Assembly (NCBI GenBank): GCA_963772935.1
Contig: CAVYZK010000001.1
Span: forward strand, 226,970 to 290,969
DNA from: JANNNF01 sp963772935
Lineage (GTDB): Bacteria > Pseudomonadota > Alphaproteobacteria > Rhodobacterales > Rhodobacteraceae
Direction: 5' to 3'
Length of the DNA stretch: 64,000 bases
Made by a program: the position numbers and the translations under genes
Notes under the pieces: generated by a model
Seen by the model: only the letters and a program-made list of their open reading frames with translations
What the model was told of the DNA's origin: nothing
Databases searched by the model: none
Shown here: positions 44,890 to 55,230 of the stretch, one piece after another
Layout: every line of letters starts with the position of its first letter
Numbering within the stretch: position 1 is the first letter of the stretch

Positions 44890-45150
44890 ACGAAGCCGGT
44901 GCAAGACCATGGACTTTGTGGCGGATCGTCTGGCCGACAGCCGCCAGTTACGGCTGCTGAACGTGTCGGACGACTTTAATCGTTAGGGTCTGGGCATCCA
45001 AGTCGACGTCTCGTTGCCCCAGAACGGATCTCGCGTTCCCTGAACCACATCATCGAAACCATTGAGAAGGCTCAGGACTTGCAACAACGACCGGCCCAAC
45101 TTGGGCATCGGCGGCATTCCACCCGCACAAAACCGAAAATGGCTGGGTAA
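44890..45150 (+). pseudogene. Second IS3-family (IS407-like) OrfB remnant with internal deletion
   Basis: The frame reads CKTMDFVADRLADSRQLRLL, then NVSDDFNR and a TAG, then GLGIQVDVSLP. This is the first catalytic Asp region of IS407-type OrfB, with Glu changed to stop. After a deletion, RPNLGIGGIPPAQ matches the extreme C-terminus of the same proteins. This piece is a different IS type from the one immediately to its left. Confidence 0.65.
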
Positions 45151-45332
45151 ATTCGACGAATACACCTCTTTAGAAATGACGGGATTACCACTCCCCGCAG
45201 CGCCTTGCCCAACTATGAAATATTAGCCAAAAACTCCAGTTTCAAACGGTCCATCTTTCAGAAGGCAGAGCACACCGCAGCGCCGGGATCGGCCAGCCGA
45301 TCATCGTCGAACGCGCCTTGAAATGGCGCGCG

Positions 45333-48300
45333 CTACAGGAAATCCGATTGACTGAAGGAATCGGCGCTGGTCGTGCCAAAGACGATAATGGTGCAATCCT
45401 CGGTGCCGTTGCCATCGAAATCAACGGACAGATGCGTTTGAAAATACCGCACCTCGGTTACTCCCGACGCCGTGAAGTCGAAAACGTTGACATAAACCGG
45501 TGTGCTGGCACCGCCGCTGATCTGAAGCTTGTTGGTGAAGTTGCCCTCCACACCTTCTGCAGGCCTGAAGCCGATGACGATATCTGTGCCGCCTGTATCC
45601 AGCGGGGTGAAGACGAATGTGTCGGTTTCGCCCGGCTGATCGGCCTGACCGACCAGCGTGTCATTGCCAGCACCTCCGGCAAGCAGATCGTTGCACCCCA
45701 GCGAGCCTTGCAGGGAATCGTCGCCCGCCCCGCCATATAGCGCATCGCCTGAGTTCGCCGGATCACTGCCACTGCCGCCGAACAGGCTGTCGTTGCCGGT
45801 CCCGCCGTAGAGGAAATCACTGCCATCTCCGCCCGACACGCTGTCATTGCCCGCGCCACCGTTCAGAGTGTCGTTGGCGGCAGCGGAACCAAGGCTGTCA
45901 TCGCCGCCGCCGCCATAAAGCGCGACAGAGCTGCCGCTCAACACCGTCACCACATCACTGCCAGCGCCGCCGTTGACCCTGCTGAAGGACGCATTTTGCA
46001 AGGTGCCAAGCGTCAGGCTGTTGCCCGCAGCGGAAAGCGTGATCAGATCGGTCACCACATCCGTGCCAGAAAGATCAATCGTACCGCCGGTCGTGAAGGT
46101 GATCGCGCCGGTGGTCATGCTTGTCAAATCCGTCAGGCCGTTCAACTGCGCTGCAGTCACGGTCAGCCCGCCGCTGAAACCGATGATGGTTTCCAGCCCG
46201 ACCAGCGAGGTGTTCAGCACCGCAAGGTTGGCAACCGTCGTCACAGCGCTGGCATCAAGCGTGTCCACGCCCGCGCCGCCGTCATAGATTTCGCCGCTGG
46301 CCAGATCGCTTGCGCCGAGCAAAATCAAACTGTCGTTGTCGTCGCCGCCATAAAGGCTGTCACGGCCCTCGCCGCCGAACAGCGTGTCGTTGCCCTCGTC
46401 CCCCGAAAGGCTGTCGTTGCCGGTGCCTCCGTCCAGCCTGTCATTGCCGGAATGGGCGCCAAGCGTGTCGTCGCCACCGCCGCCGTTCAGCACGACGTTG
46501 CTAGAGACAAAGGCGCTCACCGCGTCGTTGCCCGCCCCGCCGTTGACGGTGCCATCAAACTGGCCGAACAGTCCGGTCGCCAGTTTCAGATCGTTTCCTG
46601 CCGCCGAAAGATTGATCACATCGGTCACGACAGCAGCGGAGGAAAGGTCGATCACCCCCGCGGTCGAGATTGTGATGGTGCCAGTATCAATGATGCCCGA
46701 ACTGCCTTGGAAACTGTTCAGCTGGCTTGCAGAGATCGTCAGCCCGCCCCGGAACCCAGAGATGCTTTCCAGACCAACAAGCGTGGCACCCTCGATGGAA
46801 AAGGCGGTGGTGATGGCGGCGCCGTCCAGCGTGTCGCTGCCATTGCCCCCGTCATAGATTTCGCCTGCGACCGGGCCCTGCACTGCGCTCAAACGCAGTG
46901 TGTCCGTGCCGTCACCGCCGTAAAGCTGATCCACCCCCGTGCCAGCAATCAAGGTGTCATTGAACGTGCCACCGTAGAGCTGATCGTTGCCGCTGCCGCC
47001 GTTCAGCACATCAAAGCCGCCACCGCCATACAGGCTGTCATCCCCGGTGCCGCCGTACAGCGAGTCACTGTCAGCGGCCCCCGTCAGACTGTCATTCCCG
47101 CCGCCGCCGTTCAGCACAACGCTGAGGTTGCCGCGCACAATGGTCACCGTGTCGTTGCCTGCGCCGCCGTTGACGGTGCCGTCAAAATGGCCAAAGCCGC
47201 CAACCGCAGACAGCGACAGGATGTTGCCCGCCGCAGACAGGTTGATCACATCGGTCAGCACATATTCATTGGAAATGTCGATCACGCCCGCATCTGCGAT
47301 GGTGATTGTGCCGGTGTCGATGAAGCCGCCAGAGGCAGGGCTGAAACTGTTCAGCTGGGCCGCGCTTATCGTCAGGCCGCCGAAGAAACCAGACAGGTTT
47401 TCCAGCCCGCTCAGCGTGACGCCGCGCGAGGCAAGGTTGAACGCAATTGTAATCGCGGTTCCGTCCAGCGTATCTCTGCCAAGGCCGCCATCATAGACCT
47501 CGCCAGCCACAACGGCAGAGGCGTTCTCGATCACCAGCCTGTCGTTCTGATCGCCGCCATACAGCTGATCCCTGCCAGCACCGGCATAAAGCAGGTCATT
47601 ACCGATGCCGCCATAAAGCACGTCATTGCCAATGCCGCCCGTCAGCGTATCGACACCGCCGCCACCGGCCAGCGTGTCATTGCCATCAGCGCCTGTTAAG
47701 GCTGTCAAACCCGTCGTCCCCGGTCAGCGCATCATCGCCGCCGCCACCGTTCAGCACAACGGCGACGGTGCCCCTGACCACCGTGACCACATCATTGCCT
47801 GCGCCACCGTTGACGGTGCCGTCAAAGCTGCCGAAATTTGGCACGCTGCTGAGCAGCAGAGTATTGCCCGCGTCAGACAGGTTGATCACATTGGTCAGCA
47901 GATAAAACGCATCCGACAGGTCCATCGTGCCTGCGGTCGTGATCGTGAGGGTGCCAGTGTCGATTGTCGAGCCATAGGCGCCAAAGCTTGCCAACTGCGC
48001 CGCCCTCAGGGTCAGGCCGTCGGCAAAGCCGACAAGGCTTTCCATCGCGTTGAAGGTGATGTTCAGGGCCGCAAGGTTGAACGCGCCGCCAATGGCGCGG
48101 CCATCCAGAACATCCCTGCCCGCGCCGCCGTTAAAGACCTCGCCGGAAACCAGATCAGCAGCCGAGTCAAGGATCATCAGATCATCGCCCTGACCACCAA
48201 AAAGCGTATCCCGACCTATCCCGCCAAACAGGATGTCGTTGAACCGGCCGCCATAAAGCTGGTCCGCGCCTGCACCACCGAACAGAATATTGTTGAAGTC

Positions 48301-50526
48301 GTTGATATTATCTGGGCCGCCCACCAGACTGTCATTGCCCGCACCGCCAAACAACGTGTCGCTGCCCACGCCGCCGAACAGACTGTCATTGCCGTTGCCA
48401 CCGTCCAAGGTGTCGGCACCGTCTGCTGCGGTCAGCCGGTCATGGCCCGCACCGCCATTCAGCCTCACCGACAGATCGCCGCTCGTGATCAGCACGATGT
48501 CGTTTCCGGCCCCGCCATTCACCGTGCCGTCGAAGCGGCCGACAGAACCGTTGGCGTTCAGGCTTATAGAATTGCCCGCAGCCGACAGGTTTATCACGTC
48601 GGTATAGACCTCGGCACCAGAAAAATCGATGTTGCCGGCCGTTGAAAGACCAAGCGTGCCAGTATCCAGATAGATCATTCCGGCAATGTCGGCGGTGGTC
48701 AGCGTCAGCCCGCCACGGAAACCCACCAAGCCCTCCAGCCCGCTGAAGGTAGTGCCCGAGCCCGTCAGAGTGAAGGCGGTTGTCACCGCCTCGGCATAGA
48801 GGAAATCCGTGCCAGCCCCGCCATTATAGACCTCGCCTGCCATAAAGTCGGTGGCTAGCGCGCCGATGGTCAGCGCGTCGTTGCCAGCGCCACCGAACAG
48901 CTGATCGACACCGGCATCGCCGGAAAGCGTGTTGCGGCCAGCCCCGCCGTAAAGCTGATCCGCGCCCGCGCCACCAACAAGCGCAGAGCTGGTTCCCCCG
49001 ACGCTCAGCACATCATCGCCGCCGCCGCCATACAGCACTTCCAAGAACGTGCCCAATGCGGTGACAACATCGTTGCCGTCGCCGCCATGCACCTCATAAA
49101 GCGCGTCTGGAAACGCCGCATCGCCGCCGGACAATAGTGTGTTGCCAGCATCCGACAGATACACGGTGGAAACCTGAAGATAGCCGTCGTTGAAGTTGAG
49201 CAGACCGCCATCCGCAATGGTCACGGTGGGGACACTGACATAAAGGAAGCTGTCCATCTGGCTGGCAGCCACCGTCAGGCCGCCAAAAAACCCTTGGATC
49301 AGTTCGATGCCGTTCAGCGTGAAATTCCGCAGATCGACCGGGCCCAGCGCGCCGATGCCATCCAGATAGTCCATGCCATCGCCGCCGTCATAGATCGAAC
49401 CCGCCACGGGAACGGTCTTGACGCCTGTCAGATAGTCATTAAACGCGCCAATCGTCAGAAAATCATCACCGGCACCGCCGTAAAGCGAATCCAGCCCGCC
49501 CTTGCCGCCCAGAGCGTCATTTCCAGCACCACCAAAAAGCGCGTTGGCGCCCACGGTACCGGTCACCACGTCGTTGCCCGCACCCGCCAGCACGTTTTCG
49601 AACTGCAGCAGACTTTGACCTGCGATACTGGTTCTGCCATTTGCAAGCGTCAGGGTCAGATTGCCCGCAAATCCAGACAGATCCAGCGTATCAACACCCC
49701 CACCACCGACGGCCTCCAGGGTGGCCTCGGTCGCAATGACCAGATCATTGCCGCTGCCGCCGTAAAGCGCATCGCCGCCGCCACTGCCGTCCAGCGTGTC
49801 ACGGCCCGCACCGCCATAAAGCGTGTCGTTCCCGCTGGACCCGACCAGAAGATTGGAAAGCGCATTGCCGGTGCCGGTCAGGTTGCCGACAAGTAGCGTC
49901 AGGTTCTCCAGATTGTCCGACAGCACATAGCTGGCCGAGGTGATGACGCTATCCCTGCCCTCTCCAACAAGCTCTGAAATACTGTCGGCGGCAGAGTCGA
50001 CGTAAAACAGATCGTTGCCCTTGCCGCCGATCAGCGTATCAGTGCCCGCGCCACCATCCAGCGTATCATCGTTGTCGGTGCCGGTGATCGTGTTGTTCAG
50101 AGTATTGCCAATGCCCGACAGGCCGATCGCACCGATCAGGACAAGCCGCTCCACCCCTGTCGAAAGGCTGTGGCTGACGGTTGCATATACCGTGTCGATG
50201 CCAGGCCCCGCTGTTTCGATGATCCTGTCGTTACTGGAATCAACAAAATACACATCATCGCCCGCGCCCCCCGCTATGGTGTCGTTACCGGTCCCACCAT
50301 CAAGGCTGTCATTGCCCGCGCCACCATAAAGCCGGTCAACCCCGATGCCGCCGTTCAGGCTGTCATCGCCATCACCGCCATAAAGCGTGTCATTTCCCGC
50401 ATCACCAAGCACCGTATCCGATTCACTGCTGACCCCGATCACATCCACCGATCCGGCGGGCGCGACCAGACCGTCGCCAGCTTGATGTACGAAATCATTG
50501 CTGATCGAACCTTGGACAATCGGCAT
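45333..50526 (-). pseudogene. Giant RTX protein (about 1,730 residues) with six tandem modules, split by one frameshift
   Basis: Two abutting frames (start at 50526; second frame to 45333) form one gene: the first ends DALTGDDGFDSLN and the next, in a shifted frame, resumes TGADGNDTLAGGGG. One extra A near 47703 accounts for it, and the total length is one base over a multiple of three. The N-terminal third has GGxGNDxL and GTGN-type repeats. Then six modules of about 190-230 residues follow, each opening AGE(V/I)YDGG, passing GLE-x-L-x-GF-x-GGLT and VINLSAAGN, and closing FDGTVNGGAGNDVV plus RTX repeats. The end lacks a Sec signal and fits type I secretion. A sequencing error is possible. 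Confidence 0.8.
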
Positions 50527-50791
50527 AGGAAGCTCCTGGATGACTCGTATGAGGTCGATCTGATTCGCGATCTTGCCTATCGCATTTATGGCGGCAAAGA
50601 GCCGCCGCTGTCAGCAATTATGGCGATTTCCAGCCCGAACTGCCCGCTGGTGCACATGGTTGGTGCTTGTCTTTCAATCGCCGCCGACCTTCGTCGGTTG
50701 TTCGTATCAGCAATCCGCAACAGCTTTATCCGTCGGCAAGGGCAAGCTGACTCTCGGCGTCCGCGCGAGGACGGACGCCAAGAAGCCATCC

Positions 50792-51580
50792 TTACACCGT
50801 CCTGATTGTGCCACCATCTATGACAAACTCAGCGCCATGGATCGCAGCAGCACGGTCGGAGGAGAGGTAGGCGATAAGGTCGGCCACCTCCTCAGGCTCT
50901 GCTCCGCGCCCGATCGAGATGCCGCCCAAGACATCGAGCACAGACTGCCGCGCGTCCTCGATCGTGCCGCCATTGGCAGTCCGAAGCATTTCGAGAAAGT
51001 CGCCGGTGGCATCGGTCATGATCCAGCCCGGCGAGACGGAGTTGACCCGCACGCCCTTGGGACCGAGTTCCTTCGAGATCGACTTGCTGTAGGTCCTCAG
51101 CGCAGCCTTGGCGGCGGCGTAGCCGGTCGTCGATTCGGGCAGTGGCAGGACGGACTGGATCGAGGTGACATGCACCACGATGCCTTCGCCCCGCTCCAGC
51201 ATCTGCGGGATCAGCAGGCGGTCGAGCCGGACCGTCGCGAGCAGATTGAGGTTCAGCTCGGCAAGCCAATGGTCGTCTGTCAGCGCGGCGAAGCCACCCG
51301 CAGGCGAAGCCGAGCCACCGATGACATGGGCAAGAATGTCGATGCCGCCCAGGCGTTCGAGCGCCGCCTTGGCCAACGCTTGGCCACCTTCCGCCGTCGT
51401 CAGGTCAGCCTGCACATATTCGACGCCCTCGATGGGATCTTTGATCGCGCGGGCGGCGGTGACAACACGGGCTCCGCCGGCCAGGAAGCGCTCGACCGTA
51501 GCGCGGCCCAGACCCTTGGTGCCACCGCTGACAAGCACGCGTTTGCCGGCGAACTCGGTGGGATCGATCTTGATGGTCAT
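50792..51580 (-). CDS. Short-chain dehydrogenase/reductase
   Basis: A 262-residue SDR with cofactor motif VSGGTKGLGRATVERFL, acidic VQADLTT (adenine contact), a modified HVIGGSASPAGG in place of NNAG, Ser in VTSIQSVLPLP and YxxxK in YAAAKAALRTYS. The C-terminus GAEFVIDGGTIRT is the usual SDR end. Its ATG overlaps the stop of the SnoaL-like gene (ATGA), so the two are coupled. Both are divergent from a LysR gene and are probably its targets. Confidence 0.9.
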   Translation of the reverse strand: MTIKIDPTEFAGKRVLVSGGTKGLGRATVERFLAGGARVVTAARAIKDPIEGVEYVQADLTTAEGGQALAKAALERLGGIDILAHVIGGSASPAGGFAALTDDHWLAELNLNLLATVRLDRLLIPQMLERGEGIVVHVTSIQSVLPLPESTTGYAAAKAALRTYSKSISKELGPKGVRVNSVSPGWIMTDATGDFLEMLRTANGGTIEDARQSVLDVLGGISIGRGAEPEEVADLIAYLSSDRAAAIHGAEFVIDGGTIRTV

Positions 51581-51907
51581 ACCGTTGTCTCCAGCGTCTT
51601 GATGGCGCCTTGCACCAACGTGAACCGATAGGTGAAGCGAAGCGGGCTGCCGGGGAAGTCGCCATGGGCGGGGCCTTCGACGACGACATCGCCGTTTTCT
51701 TCCCGAACGGTATCGGGCACGAAGATCGCCTTCACCGGGATCACTTCATGCTCGAAAAGCTGGCGGATCGCCGCCAGCCCCTCGAAATGCTTGCCGTTGT
51801 CGATGAAGACGGCGTCGCGCAGGAAGGGCTTCAACATGCCGTCGATATCGAGACGGGCGTTTGCCGCGACATAGTCGGCGATCGGCGTGGGTAGATCGCA
51901 TAGACAT
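51577..51907 (-). pseudogene. SnoaL-like (NTF2-fold) protein with frameshift near its start
   Basis: A clear AAGGAG ribosome site precedes an ATG at 51907 (MSM), but the family sequence (LPTPIADYVAANARLDIDGM, then LKPFLRDAVFIDNGKHFEG) is in the next frame. The length of 331 nt is one base over a multiple of three. One extra base between about 51896 and 51901 restores a 109-residue NTF2-fold protein. The only in-frame ATG after the shift is at 51837, which would drop the first helix. Such proteins act as small isomerases, cyclases or binding partners; the role here is unknown. Confidence 0.65.
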
Positions 51908-52004
51908 GTTCATCTCCTTGACTGTGATGAGGCCAATCTAGCGATGGACATTCCTCCTGATAATCGAGACAATTCGCGATGAGGGTATCACGAAAAACGG
52001 GACA

Positions 52005-52918
52005 ATGACGCGCCATTCGCTGATCGAGCTTGAGGCGGTCCTTGCCATCGTGCGGTGCGGCTCGTTTCGGGCGGCGGCGCTTGATCTCGGCATGTCGACC
52101 ACGGCCATCAGCAACGCGGTGGGCAAGCTTGAACGGGAGCTTGCCGTGCGATTGTTCAACCGCACCACGCGCAGCGTCTCGCTCACCTATGCAGGACGGA
52201 TCTTCGTCGCGCAGATCAAACCCGCGCTCGAGGACATCCAGAAAGCGATGAACACGGCGCGCTCCCAGCAGGAGACGCCGTCCGGCACCTTGCGCATCAA
52301 TGCCTTCGCGACGGCAGCGCGCGAGATCATGACGCCGCTGGTCCTGAGCTATCTGCAGCGCTATCCGCAGGTTCATATCGACATCGTCACGGAGGGGCGG
52401 CTTGTCGACGTCGTGGCGGCGGGCTTCGATCTGGGCGTGCGCAGCGCGGATCTGGTGCCCAGCGACGCGATCGCCATACCGCTGGGTCAGATGCGTCGCA
52501 TGGCGGTTGCCGCATCCCCCGCCTTTTTCGAGAACAGGGCCATCCCCAAAGTGCCGCAGGATCTGCTCTCCTACCCCTGCGTTCGCGTGGCCGGCTTCCC
52601 GATGGCGCATTGTTCCGATGGCGGTTCGAGAAGGGCGGCGAGGACCTGCAGCTCGACGTCGAGGGGCCGATCACGCTTGACGAAGCATCCCTGGCGCGGA
52701 TCGCGGTGACAAACGGCGTGGGGATCGGCTATTTCATGGAAGCCGATGTCCGCGACGACATCGCTGCGGGACGGCTGGTGCGCATTCTCGAAGACTGGAC
52801 GCCGCCGCTCGAGCCGCTGTGCCTCTATTATTCCAATCGGCGCAATTCCTCCGCCGCCTTCCAGGCCTTCATCGCGCTCGCGCGCGACTTCGCCGCCGGA
52901 CGGCTCGCGCAGCCCTGA
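52005..52918 (+). pseudogene. LysR-family regulator divergent from the SnoaL/SDR pair, with one frameshift
   Basis: The frame from ATG 52005 encodes an HTH (CGSFRAAALDLGMSTTAISN) and effector domain to LLSYPCVRV. It then runs out of phase while another frame carries the expected continuation (LFRWRFEKGGEDLQLDVEGP to the stop at 52918). The shift lies near 52590-52595 and needs one added or two removed bases. Apart from this the protein is a complete LysR regulator of about 304 residues. Damage or sequencing error cannot be told apart. Confidence 0.8.
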
Positions 52919-53163
52919 TCTTGGCTGCTGTGCGTTTGCGTGGCGCACGATTGAAATCTGCTCCCGACTCAGCTTCGCGCTTTGATCAAAAGGCATCGGT
53001 GTTATCGAGGTCTGCCGAGTGCTGGTTCCTGCATCGAGCACGAACGACCGGTATTGGGAGCGTGACTGCGTAGCCTTGGGCTAAGTTGACCGCAGCCAAG
53101 GGCCGGTCAAATCGATGCTGCTGTTCATCGCAGCTAGAGCCCCAGCGGCGCATGGCGCGCCGG

Positions 53164-53702
53164 TCAGGGGGGGTAGAGATCGATCCTTTCTGACAAGGAC
53201 AACGCATCGTCCAGATCGACGCCAACATAGCGAACCGTGCTGTCCATGTTGGTGTGATCTAACAGAAGTTGAACCGCGCGCAGGTTGCCTGAATGGACAC
53301 GGCCGGACCAAAGATCTTCGCAGCTGATCATTTCTGCATCTTTGATCCAACGCTCCACCGACGGTCGTGTGGTTTCGGTAATCTGGAAGCGGACAGGTTT
53401 GCCTGTCTTGCTTTGCCTCACCGAGGCGCGTTCCTTGACGCGGCCTGCGGCGCAAACATCGTTCACCTTCAGGCAGACCAGATCGCAACCCCGAGCTTGC
53501 AATCAATGGCCATGTTGAACAGCGCAAGATCGCGCTTATTGTCGGCCATTTCCAGCCTGACACGGATGGACCAGACGTGTTTGGGTAGCAAGGGGGCGTT
53601 TCTGGCCAACGATGCGGCCCTTGTTTCAAGGCGCACGCGTAAGAAGAAGGGCGGGCAGTGTTTCGATGGCATCGCTTCTCTGCTGCCAGCCAAACCCGCC
53701 AT
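53164..53702 (-). pseudogene. Tyrosine recombinase (integrase) relic
   Basis: Leftward, one frame gives MADNKRDLALFNMAIDCKLG, then after a shift RGCDLVCLKVNDVCAAGRVK and KTGKPVRFQITETTRPSVER, then SGNLRAVQLLLDHTNMDSTV and RYVGVDLDDAL to the stop. This is a phage-type integrase, but the middle of the catalytic domain (the RxxHxxR core) is deleted between WSGRV and HSGNL. It marks a former mobile element. No attachment site was identified. Confidence 0.75.
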
Positions 53703-53986
53703 GTCCTCGGCTATGCCGATATGACCGCGTCACTTCGACCACCGTTTCCGTACTGATAAATTACATCGGGCGGGAAGCTGATGTTCGCTGCAGTAAGCAT
53801 CGGTGACTACCTTGGCTTTGGGATGGAATCCATCACCCCCCCTGATTTGATTTCTTTCCCAAAGGACGAGTTAGGGCTACGCTCGATCTTGTGTGACTAT
53901 GTTGGCCTCGTGACAGGCGGTCGGCGCCCCCCGTTGGTCTGCCCATCCAGATAGGCTCTCGTGCCTCCCAATCCGGAGTCGTCCAC

Positions 53987-54973
53987 GTGCAGGTCGTAAT
54001 CTTCGTTCCGTCGAACCTTCATTCGCTCGAACTTGCCGGACTCATGGACGTCTTCGCCGAGGCGAATGCGCGTGCCGGCGACACGATCTACGACGTCACC
54101 GTCGTTGCAGAGGAGGACCGCCCTATCCGCTGCGCTTCGGGTCTGAGGGTCTTGCCGGACGCGACTTATCAGACGATCTCGAAGGCACCGGACACGCTTC
54201 TCGTCGTGGGCAGCGTCGGCGTTCCTACTGCACCAAGCAGGAAAGTCATCGATTGGCTGGCCCGGACTGCGCCCAAGGCGCGTCGCTATGGCTCGGTGTG
54301 CACAGGGGCCTTTCTGCTCGGCGACGCCGGGCTTCTCGGCGGTCGCAAGGTGGCGACGCATTGGCAGTATGCGCCCCTGCTTGCCGAACAGTTTCCTGAT
54401 GCGAAAGTAGACGGCGACCGCGTGTTCATCCGCGACGGTGCCCTGGTGACCTCTGCCGGATCGAGTGCGGCGATCGACCTTGGACTTTCGCTTGTCGAGG
54501 AGGATCTGGGTCGCGACGTTGCGCTCTACGTTTCCCGGCGTCTGGTGGTTTTCCTGAAACGGCCCGGCGACCAGTCACAGTTCAGCGTGCATCTGGCGGC
54601 GCAATCCGTAGAACGCAGCCGGTTGTATGACGTCCAGCAGTACATCCTGAACCATCCCACTGCGGACCTGTCGATCACCCGCTTGGCCAAGATCGCTGCG
54701 ATGAGCCCGCGCAACTTCTCGCGGGTCTTCACCCAAGAGGTGGGCGTCTCGCCGTCCGACTATGTCGACCTCACCCGGATCGATGTCGCGCGCTTCCTGC
54801 TTGAAAGCGGTCGGCTGTCGATCGACACGATCGCGGCCAAGAGCGGCTTCGGATCGCCGCGGGCGATGCGCCGCGCATTCCTGTCGCATATCGGCACCAT
54901 ACCCTCCGACTATCGTGATCGCTTCCGGACTTCCGGCGACGGGACGAGGCCCACTTTGTCCGAAATCGCCTGA
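53987..54973 (+). CDS. GlxA-type regulator: DJ-1/PfpI-like N-domain with AraC HTH
   Basis: A 328-residue regulator starting with GTG at 53987 after an ATCCGGAG site; no ATG lies upstream in frame. Residues 1-190 form a DJ-1/PfpI-like fold with RRYGSVCTGAFLLGDAGLL (the cysteine elbow, Cys near 105). Residues about 220-315 hold two AraC HTH motifs (ITRLAKIAAMSPRNFSRVF and IDTIAAKSGFGSPRAMRRAF). GlxA regulators control amine, osmolyte or stress genes. No partner operon is coupled to it here; a histidine kinase gene follows after about 260 bp. Confidence 0.9.
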   Translation: MQVVIFVPSNLHSLELAGLMDVFAEANARAGDTIYDVTVVAEEDRPIRCASGLRVLPDATYQTISKAPDTLLVVGSVGVPTAPSRKVIDWLARTAPKARRYGSVCTGAFLLGDAGLLGGRKVATHWQYAPLLAEQFPDAKVDGDRVFIRDGALVTSAGSSAAIDLGLSLVEEDLGRDVALYVSRRLVVFLKRPGDQSQFSVHLAAQSVERSRLYDVQQYILNHPTADLSITRLAKIAAMSPRNFSRVFTQEVGVSPSDYVDLTRIDVARFLLESGRLSIDTIAAKSGFGSPRAMRRAFLSHIGTIPSDYRDRFRTSGDGTRPTLSEIA

Positions 54974-55230
54974 GTGTTGTCCTGAAAGCGTAGTGGCCGC
55001 TGCTTGTGGCTCTGGCAGGGCTGCACGAAAGATGGGGACATGGAGACCTTCCCAGACCACCGCTTGACCGAACTCACAGCTTCCCAACTTGCGGAAGGTT
55101 CGCTCACAGGCGCGCAATACTGGCTCATTTGCGCTCATCGAGACCGCGCCTCATCCGCCGGTCGTCAACCTTGCCATCATGGTCTCTCGTTCCGGCCACA
55201 GATTCAATTTCCGCCAACAGATTGTCCGAC

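Noticed and set aside
45996..47699. A 567-codon plus-strand frame in the RTX region
   Set aside because: Antisense shadow of tandem RTX coding repeats.
45333..47708. An independent RTX gene starting with TTG at 47708
   Set aside because: It continues the upstream RTX frame mid-repeat and has no ribosome site; one extra base joins the two frames exactly.
33472..50526. Regular short repeats that could be taken for a CRISPR array
   Set aside because: The repeats are degenerate, in frame and encode GGxGxDxL RTX nonapeptides; there are no spacers or cas genes.
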